Source: Zizania palustris
Taxonomy: Eukaryota > Streptophyta > Magnoliopsida > Poales > Poaceae
Length of the DNA: 64,000 bases
Direction of reading: 5' to 3'
Assembly (NCBI GenBank): GCA_019279435.1
Contig: JAAALK010000288.1
Span: forward strand, 51,031,742 to 51,095,741
Part shown: positions 21,508 through 32,026 of the stretch, in pieces
Layout: the number at the start of each line of letters is the position of its first letter
Position numbering within the stretch: the first letter of the stretch is position 1
The notes under the pieces: generated by a model
Told to the model about the DNA's origin: nothing
Database searches by the model: none
What the model saw: the letters and a program-made list of their open reading frames with translations, nothing else
Position numbers and translations under genes: made by a program

Positions 21508-21738
21508 CCTCCGGAGCCAAGTCCGAAGGCCGCCCTTCGGGAGCCCAGCTCAGAGGCCGCCCTCCGGGAGCCAAGTTCGGAGGCCGCCCTCTGGGAGCCC
21601 AGTCCGGAGGCCGCCCTCCGGAGCCAAGTTCGGAGGCCGCCCTCCGGGAGCCCAGCCCGGAGGCCACCCTCCGCAACCAAGTCCAAAGGCCGCCCTCCGG
21701 GAGCCCAGTCCGGAGGCCGCCCTCCGGAGCCAAGTTCG
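21481..21738 (+). repeat. LTR subfamily 2 fragment (27 bp array only)
   Basis: About nine units of the ggaggc(c)gccctccgg(gagcccagtcc/agccaagttc) array, with no LTR start and no LTR end. It connects exon A of copy 3 directly to the next primer-binding site. Most of an LTR has therefore been lost between tandem segments. Confidence 0.7.
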
Positions 21739-21763
21739 GAGCAGTTGGCGCCGTCCGTGGGGA

Positions 21764-23217
21764 GCTTAATCCTAGAAGCTAAGTTCTCTACCACTGTCTG
21801 CAACCCGAAGTACGCCTGAGGGGGGAGCTTCGAAGCTTTCTTGCTTCGCGCACCCTCCGGCAAGGGGCTTCGGGTGGAGCTCGAAGGCCACCTTCGCCTT
21901 CCTCCATCCTTCACATACCGGAGCTCACTCTGCGGCAAGGGGCTCCGCTCCACGTTTCGAAGGCTGTCAAAGCCCCAAGGGCTACAAGCCGAAGCCCTGC
22001 TTCGCCTTAAAGCCGAAGCCCTGCTTCGCCTTCCTCCATCCTTCACATACCGGAGCTCACTCTTCGGCAAGGGGCTCCGCTCCACGTTTCGAAGGCTGTC
22101 AAAGCCCCAAGGGCTACAAGGTATGTACGGCCCGAAGCCTTACTTCGATGCACCAATCTGCGATTACATTAATATAAATTCGAAGCCCTGCTTCGCCTTA
22201 AAGCCGAAGCCCTGCTTCGCCTTTGAATGCAAACTTTTGCTCCATCTTATTGAAAAACCGAAGCCATGCTTCGCCTTATCAAAAACCGAAGCCATGCTTC
22301 ACCTTGTTAAAACCTGAAGCCTCGCTTCACTTTGTTTAAAATACGAAGCCTTGCTTCGCTTTATAAAATCCGGAGTACCCCTCCGAAGGCTACACAGTGC
22401 CTCCGTGCCCGTAGCCGTGGGCTAAAAGGACTCCGGGCCACTGGCCCGATGCGTCCAGGGATTCCGTGCTCCGCACCCGAAGCATCCCAGGGATTCCGGG
22501 TTCCGCACCCGAAGCATCCCAGGGTCGAAGGTGACACAGAGTCGAAGGTGGCTCAGAGTCGAAGGTGGCTCGCATTATCACAGGTTCGGTGAATCCACAC
22601 CAAATATCCTTCGCATTACAGGACCAAGTTCCGAAGCCTTGCTTCATTATCCAGGCACGCTCCGAAGCCTTGCTTCGCGTGTAATATAATATGTGCCCAA
22701 GCGTCTCGAAGTCATACTTCGCTAAAATCTAAGTGTGTTCCAGAGCCTCGCTCACGCACAGCATCCAAACTCCAGCATGCCGAAGCATGCTTCGCTTAAA
22801 TTGGTTATGCTGAAGCCTTGCTTCGCACCAACTTAAAGCGCTCGGAGCCTAAAAGAGGCCCTCGCTCAATAAGATTCCAAGCAGTCGAAGCCCTGCTTTG
22901 CACCAAGTTGACGCGTTCGGAGCCCAAAAGAGTCCTTCGCTCAATGAATTTCAAGCATCCTAAGCCGCCAAAAGGCGCACCCCTTCGCATTTTTTATTTT
23001 TGCCCGCACCAGCAAACGACTAAGTCCCTAGCTGCCACGAGCAAGGGGGGAAGCATGTATGCGAGATGTGCGAATGTAATACGCAGTACGAGCGTGGCAA
23101 GCTAAACATTCGAAGCCAAACAATGCGAACCATATAGATGAAGTATGCAACAATAAACTTCATTCATTGAATGATAATTGAGGAGAAGTATGTTACAAAT
23201 ATACTTCGAAAGCAAAA
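21764..23217. repeat. Palindromic spacer of tandem segment 2
   Basis: Near-identical to 17419-18906. The region around 21990-22030 has one CGAAGCC unit more, showing that unit number varies between copies. No gene is present. Confidence 0.6.
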
Positions 23218-25315
23218 CTATGTATAGTCTGCATCTAAACCTAAGAAGAACCGTGTGCGAGGCCCCAACCCTCGCTTGCCTCTCTTTCGGCCAAGGCCCC
23301 CTCGGCTGGACGAAGCCTCATCGGAGCCCCCTCTCCCACGTCCGGCTCGCCCAGGCTCCGAAGCCCGTGGACCTCGTCTTCCACTTTGCAGGTCGCTCCA
23401 AGTTAGCGAAGCAGGCGATGTCGTATCGAAGGCAGAGAAGTCTAATGCTTCGTCACCCGCTAAGGCCGTCCGCGAAGATAGAAACAAAGAACCCGGAAGG
23501 TACTCCATCTTCACAGCGGCTAGCAAATCCTGAGCTACTTCGGAGATGGCTTCGCCGTTAGGCCCCCTCGGAAGCTTAAACCGAGGGGGACCTTCGGACC
23601 TAGCTACTTCGAGGACTGCCCACAACTGTCGAAGGTCTTCGGAGTCCTCGAGCACTTCGAGGTCTACACTCGGAGGCTGAGCCTGGGCAGGTATAAAGAA
23701 CCCCCGCATTCATATTAATAAGCTGATAGAGTTTTTACAAGCCTGCAGCTAAGTATTACAAAAGGCCTAAGGAGATCTACACCTTCGGAGGCGGAGGCGT
23801 CGAAGTCAAAGGCTGATCAGGCGCAGCAGGCGCTTTGGATCGGCGGTGTCGAAGGGCCTTCTAGAGGTTGAGGACTGCTTCGTAGCCTTGCTCCTTCTAG
23901 GGTTCCTGCAGCTGCCGCCAGGGTCCGCGAACTTTGACCGGAGGCGTCACCAAGTGCGGACCCCCGAAGGCCACTGGGGTCACGGAGGTTGCCACCCGAA
24001 GGTGGTCACAACCCGCGTCATGGAGCATCTGCAATACACCTTGGCCCGCGACTCGACCGGCCATAAGGGCAAAGCCCATCAGCGCTTCCTCTGCTATCGA
24101 AGCCGCAGTCTTCAAGAAGTCGGCGCGGTCCCCAATCGGGTCCTGATCGCCAAAGTTCGGAGCCCCGCACTCGGTCCCTATTTTCTCAAGGACCTCGGTC
24201 AGGCTCTGGGTGGCTTCGCCAAGATTGGCCACGACGAAGCTCTCAAGATCCTGAGCCCGTTGGCGGAGCTCCACGTTCTCCTTCGCCTGTCGGGCCTCGG
24301 CATCCTTCGAAGCCTGCAGCTCTGCGCGGAGCCGAGCCATCTCCGAGGCCAAGGCTTCCTTAGCTTCCTTCGCCTCAGCAGCCGAAGCCTCGGCCCGCCT
24401 CCGTTTCTCGGCTTCCTTCGAGACCTCGCGGCGAAGGGCCTCCTTCTCCTCTGCGAGGCGCTCCATCCGCCTGTCGGCAGCAGTCGAAGCTGCTGCGTTC
24501 AGTGCAAAGGCCTGTAGAAATTCAAGAAATCATAAGTATTAACCAAGGGCTAAAGTATAGTTCGAGGCTGCAAGGGGCTTCGCTCACCCGCATGAGGACT
24601 TCGTTCGAGCTGACGAAGAGATCCGTGGGGTCCAGGTGGCTAAGTTGGGCCACGAAATCCCGCCCCTCCACAGAAGCGCAAGCCTCGCAGAAACCATGGA
24701 TCGTCGCCGCCGTCACGCCCTCCCTCGGCTTGAAAGGGTGAACCACGGCCACGGTCGCCTTCGCGGGCTTCGGCGAGGCGGGGCTCAAGCACACCACGTC
24801 CACATCTTCTTTGCCTCGAGGGACCTCGCGGCCTCCACTGCCTTCGTCATCGGACGAAGTACTCTCGGACTCCGAATCGCTGCCGCTGCTGCTGCTGCTG
24901 CCGCTGCTGCTCGAAGCTTCCGTGGGCTTCGCCTCGGCAGGCTTCGATCCACCTTCGCCTACCAGCTTCGCCACAGTGGGCCTCGCATCATCTTCGTCCT
25001 CTGCAGGGAGCCAAGTCAAAATCCGCATATTGAAGAGAAGCATGCGAAAGAAAAAAGGGGTTTACCATCGTCGGAGATTGTGAAGTATTAAAAGCAAAGA
25101 GATTGCGAAGCCTTATAGAAGCGGTCGAAGGCCAACTCGCTAAGTTCACCTCGACCCGAAGCCTAAAAGAGCCCTTCTGGCCAGGAGCGCGCGAGGGGAC
25201 TGAGCCGGAGGGTGATGAACTCCTCCGCGAGGTCCCTCATACTCATCTTCGCCGCCACTCTCCGGAGCAGCAAGATCCTCGAGCGAAGGATGTCTTCACT
25301 GGTCTTCACCACCCC
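23218..25315 (-). pseudogene. Antisense gene copy 4, exon B deleted
   Basis: Minus strand: exon A C-terminus (about 25315-25090), a deletion scar near 25080, a Ser/Asp-rich exon (25014-24590; GSSSSSGSDSESESTSSDDE, followed by VVHPFKPREGVTAATIHGF), a coiled-coil exon (24466-23897, with a stop near 23896) and a last exon (23709-23218) that is intact and ends LGLDADYT. Confidence 0.65.
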
Positions 25316-25426
25316 TTCGCAACGGTCAGAAAAATTACGGTTACCTTGCTCTGGGCCGCTTCGCCTTCGCTGGAGGCCCACCTGGCGGTGGGTTCGGCCC
25401 ACGATGGTTGGAATTCTTACCGCGCC

Positions 25427-25434
25427 TATAAATA
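25427..25434 (+). promoter_or_regulatory. TATA box of antisense gene copy 5
   Basis: TATAAATA within CGCGCCTATAAATAGGGG, 149 bases before the ATG at 25576, as in copy 2. Its upstream flank joins the end of copy 4 at about 25318 (shared CGCA). Confidence 0.55.
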
Positions 25435-25575
25435 GGGGTTTACCGCGTGTAGCTTCGGCATGCTCTCATTTGCTTCCTTCTCGTTGCCTTGCACCCTTCG
25501 CTCTCTTCTTCTTCTTAGCTTCGCTAGCTTTAGCCCTTTGCTGACTTTAGCCCCTCGCGGCGAAGTCCCACCAAC

Positions 25576-28476
25576 ATGCCGAAGAAGGCAGTGGCGAAGC
25601 CTTTGGCCTTGGGCTCGAGCTCGGGCTCCGCCCAGGTGCAGGCAGCGGCGGCTGCGGTAGCGAAGACTGCGCCTAGGCGGCTGGGGCCGAGGGACCTTCG
25701 GACACCTTCTGACAAATTTGAGCAGATGTTGGAGATGAGGGCCTCGATCTCTACGGAGGAGTCGGTCCGGAGGGCCTGCGAAGGGAAGATCGCGGCGAAG
25801 ATCTAGCTTCGGGTCCCGGAGAAGTCGGAGGCCGAGCCGAGGCCTCGTGCTGACGAGGTGGTGGTGTTCGAGGCCTTCTTCGAAGCCGGCCTCGGACTGC
25901 CTGCAGCGGGGATGCTGAGCGAAGTCCTCAAGGCTTACAACCTCGCGGAAGAGTTCATCACGCTCCGACTCAGCCCCCTCTCAAGCTCTTGGCCGGAGGG
26001 CCTCTTTCAGACTTCGGGCCAAGGGGGACTCAGTGAGTTAGCCCTCGAACGCTTCTGTAAGGCTTCGCAGTCTCTTTAACTTTTATACTTCATAGATTTT
26101 CACTTCTGACTTAAAACCTCTCGTGAAGCCCACCTCGAAATTAGGGCTCCGGAGGAGGCCATCGCGGCGGCGGAGCGGGTCATTGGGCCTCCGACCCCTG
26201 AGGAGCAGGCCCAGCGCCTCGCACTAGTGGGGTCCTGGGAGCGCTAGAACAGGGTGTCGACCTCGAGGGGCCCCCTGCTCTACCAGACTTCGCCCACCTC
26301 ACTACCTCGTCGGCCGTAGCCAAGAGGAAGATAGGGGATGAGGACGAGCCGGGAACTTCGGGGCCTCGGACGGGGGTCCTCACGGCCGACGCTGCCAACT
26401 CGGGCGAGGTCGCGGCGAAGCCCGCAACTACTCCGACCCCCAAGAAGGCAGCGAAGCCTTTGGCGGCGAAGCCCTCGGTGGCGGAGGCCGACGAGACTAC
26501 TCCCGCCGCCAAGAAGGCCGCAGATGCTTCGGTGGCAACAACTTCGGGCGCGAAGGCTGATGCGCCAGCTTCGCAGCGAAGGAATTGGAGGGCACACATA
26601 GCCCCACCTTCCTTCGAAGTCATTTCCGACGAAGGTAAACACTTTAACCACACTTCTCTTCGATATGCGGATCTTGACTTGGCTTTTCTGCAGAGGATGA
26701 AGCCGATGCGAGGCCCACTGTGGCGAAGCCGGCGGGCGAGGCCGGACTGAAGCCCACCGAGGCGAAGACCGCGGAAACTTCGGGCAGCAGCGGTAGTGGT
26801 AGCGATTCAGACTCCGAGAGCTCTTCGTCCGAAGATGAAGGCAGCGGAGGCCACGGCGGGGGGGACCTCCAGAGCGACAAGGATGTCGACGTGGTGGGCT
26901 TGAGCCCCGCCAAGCCGAAGCCCGCCCAGGCGACCGTGGCAATCGTTCACCCCTTCAAGCCGAAGGGAGGCGTGACGGAGGCGGCAATCGGCGGCTTTCA
27001 CGAGGCTTGCGCCGTTGTGGAGGCAGGGGACTTGGTGGCACAACTTAGCCACTCGAGCCCCACCGATCTCTTCCATAGCACGAACAAAGTCCTCATGCGG
27101 GTGAGCGGAGCCCCTTGCAATCTTTGAACCATGCTTTTGTCTTGGGTTGATACTTATGAATTCTTGAATTCCTGCAGGCCTTCGCACTGAATGCAGCAGC
27201 TTCAACTTCTGCGGACAGGCGGATGGAGCGCCTCGCAGAGGAGAAGGAGGCCCTTCGCCGCGAAGTCTCGGTGGAAGCCGAGAAATGAAGGCGGGCCGAG
27301 GCTTCGGCTGGCGCGGCAGAGGCGGCGAGGGCTGAAGCCGATAAGGCTAAAGAGATGGGCCAGCTCCGCGCGGAGCTCGAGGCTTCGAAGGACACCGAGG
27401 CCCGGCAGGCGAAGGAGAATGCGGAGCTCCGCCAACGGGCTCATGATCTTGAAGGCTTCGTCGTGGGCAGTCTTGGCGAAGCCACCCAGAGCCTGACCGA
27501 GGTCCTTGAGTTAATAGGGATCGAGTGCCGGGCTCCGGAATTTGGCGACCAGGACCCGATTGGGGATCGCGCCGACTTCTTGAAGACTGTGGCTTTGACG
27601 GCGAAGGAAGCGCTGACGGGCTTCGCTTTGATGGTCGGTCGAGTTGCGGGCCAAGGGGTGCTGCAGATGCTCTTTGACGTAGGGTGTGACCACCTCCGGG
27701 CTGCAACCTCCGTGACTCCAGTGGCCTTCGGGGGTGAACACTTGGTGACGCCTCCGGCCGATGTCCGCGGAGCCTGGCGGCGGCTGCAGGAGCCTTGGAA
27801 GGAACAAGGCTGCGAAGCAGTCCTCGACCTCCAGAAGGTCCTCCGACACCGCCGATCCAAGGGACCTGCTGCGCCGGACAAGCCTTCGACCTCGACGCCT
27901 CCGCCTCCGAAGGTGTAGATCTCCTTAGGCTTCCTTGTAATACTTAGCTGTAGGCTTGTAAAAACTTATCAGTTTATTAATATGAAAGCGGGGTTTTTTA
28001 TACCTGCCCAGGCTCAGCCTCCGAGCGTAGACCTCGAAGTCCTCGAGGACTCCAAAGAGCTTCAACAGCTGTGGGCGATCCTCGAAGTAGCTAGGTCCGA
28101 AGGCCCCCCTCGGTTTAAGCTTCCGAGGGGGCCTAGCGGCGAAGCCATCTCCGAAGTAGCTCAGGATTTACTAGCCGCTGTGATGACGGAGTCCCTTCGG
28201 AGTCCTTTGTCTTTGCCTTCGCGAACAGCCTTAGCAGGCGACGAAGCCCTAGACTTTTCTACCTTCGATACGGCACCGCCCGCTTCGTTAACTTGGAGCG
28301 ACTTGCAAAGTGGAAGACAAAGCCTGCGGGCTTCGGAGCCTGGATGGGCCGGTCGAGGGAGAGCGGGCTCCGACGAGGCTACATCCAGCCGAGGGGGTCC
28401 CAGCCGAAGGAGAGGCAAGCGAGGGTTGGGCCCTCGCACTCGGTTCTTTTTAGGCTTAGACACAGACTACTCGTAG
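25576..28476 (+). pseudogene. Antisense gene copy 5: all five exons readable, with stops
   Basis: The best copy for the exon structure. Exon A 25576-26056 has a TAG at 25804 and an in-frame-length deletion (about 420 bases) at 25945. Exon B 26129-26634 has a TAG near 26246. The Ser/Asp-rich exon is 26694-27100, the coiled-coil exon 27178-27912 (TGA at 27286-27288) and the last exon 28012-28476, ending GLDTDYS. Introns are 26057-26128, 26635-26693, 27101-27177 (GTGAGC...CCTGCAG) and 27913-28011 (...TACCTGCCCAG). All four have GT and AG ends and keep the frame. The product would be of the order of 1000 residues in an unbroken copy: a basic N-terminal domain, an acidic middle, a coiled coil and an Arg/Gly-rich end. 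Function unknown. Confidence 0.65.
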
Positions 28477-29723
28477 TTTGGTTTTCGATGTGTATTTGTA
28501 ACATACTTCTCGATTGTCATGCAATGAATGGAATTTATTACATTTACATACTTCGTCTGTATGCTTCGCATTGTTTGGCTTCGAACGTTTAGCTTGTCAC
28601 GCTCGTACTGCGTATCACATTCGCACACCTCGCATACATGCTTCCCCCCTTGCTCGTAGCAGTTAGGGACTTAGTCGTTGCTGGTGCGGGCAAATAAAAA
28701 ATGCGAAGGGGTGCGCCTTTTGGTGGCTTCGGATGCTTGAAATTTCATTGAGCGAAGGCCGCTTTGTTGGCTCCGAACGCGTCAATTTGGTGCGAAGCAA
28801 GGCTTCCGCCTAACCAAACTGAGCGAAGCATGCTTCGGCATGCTGGGATTTGGATGTCGTGCGTGAGGGAAGCTCTGAAACGCACATAGATTTTAGCGAA
28901 GTATGACTTCGAGACGCTTAGGCGTATATTATATTAACACGCGAAGCAGGGCTTCGGAGCGTGCTTGGATAACGAAGCAAGGCTTCGGAGCTTGGTCCTA
29001 TAATGAGAAGGATATTTGGTGTGGATTCACCGAACCTGTGATAATGTGAGCCACCTTCGACTCTGAGCCACCTTCGACTCTGGGTCACCTTCGACCCTGA
29101 GATGCTTCGGGTGCGGAACCCGGAATCCCTGGGATGCTTCGGGCGCGGAGCCCAGAATCCCTGGACGCATCGGGCCAGTGGCCCGGAATCCTTTTAGCCT
29201 ACTGCTACGGGCCCGGAGGCACTGTGTAGCCTTCGGAGGGGTACTCCGGATTTTATAAAGCGAAGCGAGGCTTCGAGTTTTAAACAAAGCGAAGCGAGGC
29301 TTCGAGTTTTTGATAAGGCGAAGTGAGGCTTCGATTTTTCCAACTAGATGGGGCAAAAGTTTGCTAAAAAGGCGAAGCTAGGCTTCGAATTTTGGGGCGA
29401 AGCAGGGCATCAAATATGTATTGAAATGATTGCGACATGGCACGTCGAAGTAGTACTTTGGACAGCGGACATACCTCGCGAGATGGCTGAAGGTTGGCCT
29501 CGTAGCCACTGGGGCTTCAACGACCTTCGACGCACAAGGCGGAGCCCCTTGCTGGAGGGCTAGCTCCGAGACGCGAAGGGCAAGGGAAGGCGAAAAATGG
29601 CCTTCGGACTGCACCCGAAGCCCCTTGCCGAAGGGTGCGCGAAGCAGGAAGCTTTGAAGCTCCCCCCGCAAGCGTGCTTCGAACTGCAGGCAGTGGTAGA
29701 GAACTTAGCTTCTAGTACTAAGT
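28477..29723. repeat. Palindromic spacer of copy 5 element
   Basis: Reverse complement of the spacers above. GCGAAGC..GGCTTCG units lie at about 28790-28990 and 29260-29410. An ATGAATGGAATTTATT-like stretch soon after the stop codon (about 28527-28540) could be a poly(A) signal for the antisense gene. No gene is present. Confidence 0.55.
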
Positions 29724-29742
29724 TCCCCACGGACGGCGCCAA
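29724..29742 (-). promoter_or_regulatory. Primer-binding site of minus-oriented element
   Basis: Minus strand TTGGCGCCGTCCGTGGGGA, directly inside the LTR at 29744. Confidence 0.75.
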
Positions 29743-29743
29743 C

Positions 29744-30664
29744 TGTTGGAACAATTGCGTTAGTTCCAGCAGGTTTTTCTGTGGTGGAGTATGGTGTGGA
29801 GGATGAACCTCGAAGGGTTCTAACAGAGGGAGAAAAAGGTTTATACTGGTTCAGGCCTCTCCTGAGAGATAATAGCCCTACGTCCAGTTGTGGTGGATTT
29901 GGCATGGTATGCCCTAGTATGGAGCAATAATTCCAGGGTCTCTTGGCCCCCCTGGGGAATATCCCGTTACAAAGGCTTGGCCCTGCTTTTATAGGCACGC
30001 AGGCTTTAAGGAAAAGACCAGAATACCCTCTACAAGCCCCTAGGCTCATAGGGGTGGACAAGGAAAGAGAGCTAACTAGTGTACAAAAGTACTAGACAGC
30101 TTTACAGCAATATAGACATGTCAGGCTATGCCAGGCTTTGACCAGCTAAACGACACACCAAAGGCGGAGGCTAGGGGAAGGCTTCGAAGTGCACCCCGGA
30201 GGGGGGCTTCGAAGCATGCTCCGAACAAGGCTCCGAACAAGGCTCCGAACTGGGGTCTCGGAGCCTTGACCTCGAACTGGCCTCCGAACTGGGCTCCCGG
30301 AGGGCGGCCTCCGGCGCCTTTCACCCGGAGGGTGGCCTCCGGTGAGACTTCCGAACTGTGCTCCCAGAGGGTGGCCTCCGGACTGGGCTCCGGAGGGCGG
30401 CCTCCGAACTGGTCTCCCGGAGGGCGGCCTCCGGACTGGGCTCCCGGAGGGCGGCCTCCGGACTGGGCTCCGGAGGGCGACCTCCGAACTGGGCTCCGGA
30501 GGCCGGCCTCCGGAGGGTCCGGAGACTAGCTCCGTCACGAACTTGAGGTTTGGGAACAACTTCTTGTAGTGGAAACGAGCCTCGACAGCGCTGGGCTCCG
30601 GGCCGAAGGCTGCCTGAGGCTGACGTCATTTGGCCCCTGTACAGGGAAATATATTCCCCCAACA
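29744..30664 (-). repeat. LTR, subfamily 2, minus orientation, 921 bp
   Basis: Complete: TGTTGGAACAATTGC at 29744 to CCCCCAACA at 30664. It is the 5' LTR of the minus-oriented element with gene copy 5. It is inserted into, or recombined with, the subfamily 1 LTR whose remainder starts at 30665. A repeat array of the 27 bp type lies at about 30285-30520. Confidence 0.75.
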
Positions 30665-31394
30665 AGATCCTTTCCAGCCGACTCAAAGCCAAAGCCCCTG
30701 CCCTATTCGGAGGGTCCAGCTCGGAAGCCCCTGTTCGGAGGGTCCAGCTCGGAGGCCCCCTGTTCGGAGGGTCCATCTCGGAGGCCCCCTGTTCGGAGGG
30801 TCTAGCTCGGAGGCCCCCTGTTCGGAGCCCTGGTTCGGAGCCCCAGTTCGGAGCCCTGGTTCGGAGCCCCAGTTCGGAGCCCTGGTTCGGAGCCCCAGTT
30901 CAGAGCTCCGACCCTGCTCCGAACCTAGAAGATATCTACGCCCCGCTGCAGTATAGAAGCCGTACCAGGGGCCCTCCGCCCCTTGGTATGTCGTTTAGCT
31001 GGTCAAAGCATGGCATGGCCTGACACGTCTGAAAAGCTATAAAGCACTTTTGTACCGTAGCTAGCTCCTTTTCCCCTCTCTGCCCCTATGAGCCTAGGGC
31101 TCATAGGGGGGTAATCCCAGTCTTTTCCTTTGGCCTACGTGCCTATAAAAACAGGGCCAAGCCCTTGTAACAAACACACACTCCAGGGGGCCATGAGACC
31201 ATGTAGTTCTCTTCTCCACACTAAGGCATACCATGCCAAATACACCACAAACTGGACGTAGGGCTATTATCCCCTAAGGGAGGCCCGAACCAGTATAAAC
31301 TCTTTCTCCCTCTGAGAGAACCCATCGAGGTTCATTCTCCACATCATACACCAGCACAGGAAAACCTGCTGGAACTAACGCAATTGTTCCAACA
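30665..31394 (+). repeat. 3' LTR, subfamily 1, missing its first ~360 bases
   Basis: Aligns with 7852-8575 and ends CCAACA at the target duplication. It is the partner of the 7491 LTR. Its missing first part is not found elsewhere in the window, so the neighbouring element did not simply insert. Sequence was lost. Confidence 0.75.
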
Positions 31395-31399
31395 GCGGG
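31395..31399. repeat. Target-site duplication GCGGG, right copy
   Basis: Partner of 7486-7490, directly after the right LTR end at 31394. Confidence 0.85.
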
Positions 31400-31927
31400 T
31401 ATTGGTGCAGGTGGTGGTGCGTGGTACGCAGTGTTACTTTTATCGTAGGTGTAATGATTGGTCTCGGCCATAAGTGTTGAGGCCAGAGACATGATTGTGC
31501 CAGTGCTGTCGTTATTCCTACCGTATACGTGGTTTGTCGGAGGTGCACTAGCAATAGGAAATGGGGGTACGGCCTTAGTAAAGCCGAACCTCCTAAGAGT
31601 TGCCTCCACTTGGGAGTTGACTGTCGAATCTAAATGGTTGGCTAGCAAAGCGCTAACGGCTTGATCTACCGATGCGGCTATTTTTTTCTCAATCTCTAAA
31701 GAAGATAAACGAGGCGATACAGGTGTTACCTGGACCTGAGCGAGCTCAGGGATGATGATGTCGTGCATGATGAAGCCCACACGTGTCTTGACGTAACCCC
31801 CAAGCATCATGTCTTGGAGCGCCTTTAACTTTGCCTCAATCTCTGCTCTGTCTTCTGCGGGGATATCTTCAAGTGTAGGTGTCAAGATGTTGCGGTTGTC
31901 GATATCCGTGCCTCCTATTGCGTCCAT
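31395..31927 (-). pseudogene. gag: Gypsy gag N-terminus (first half of split gene)
   Basis: Starts with Met at 31927, MDAIGGTDIDNRNILTPTLE, 75 bases downstream of the primer-binding site. It runs through a helical segment (RAEIEAKLKALQDMMLGGYV) and a second one around LEIEKKIAASVDQAVSALL, then a Pro/Ala-rich stretch ending PPPAPIPA. There the frame enters the LTR of the inserted element, so residues after about 178 are foreign. The rest resumes on the minus strand at 7490. Confidence 0.75.
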
Positions 31928-32001
31928 CGGTGGTGTAGACGTAGTAGTCGATGTAGATGTAACGGTGGCCGATGTATATACTCGTCATGTTGGCGTAGCC
32001 T

Positions 32002-32019
32002 TCCCCAGCGGAGTCACCA
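32002..32019 (-). promoter_or_regulatory. Primer-binding site of the minus-strand gypsy element
   Basis: On the minus strand this reads TGGTGACTCCGCTGGGGA, a primer-binding site type common in plant gypsy elements (usually TGGCGACTCCGCTGGGGA). It lies 7 bases inside the LTR edge. I did not assign the tRNA with confidence. Confidence 0.65.
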
Positions 32020-32026
32020 AAAACCG

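Larger units (their letters stand above)
21745..25318 (+). mobile_element. Tandem internal segment 2 (primer-binding site to exon A)
   Basis: Starts TTGGCGCCGTCCGTGGGGA at 21745 and repeats the content of 17401-21480 at very high similarity (spacer, last exon, coiled coil, Ser/Asp exon). An internal deletion near 25080 removes exon B (about 540 bases compared with segment 1). It ends at about 25318, where the strand of the gene switches. Confidence 0.65.
7491..31394 (+). mobile_element. Mosaic of pol-less, Tat-like LTR elements carrying an antisense gene
   Basis: The whole 23.9 kb is bracketed by one target-site duplication and by related LTR ends (7491-8575 and 30665-31394). Inside are further LTRs in both orientations (13413-14490 +, 14521-15219 -, a fragment at 21481-21738 +, 29744-30664 -), five primer-binding-site regions and five copies of one multi-exon gene. 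The gene always runs opposite to the LTR direction. No gag, protease, reverse transcriptase or integrase is present. The primer-binding site and the position of the antisense gene fit the Tat lineage of Ty3/gypsy. The assignment to Tat derivatives is inference. Confidence 0.75.
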
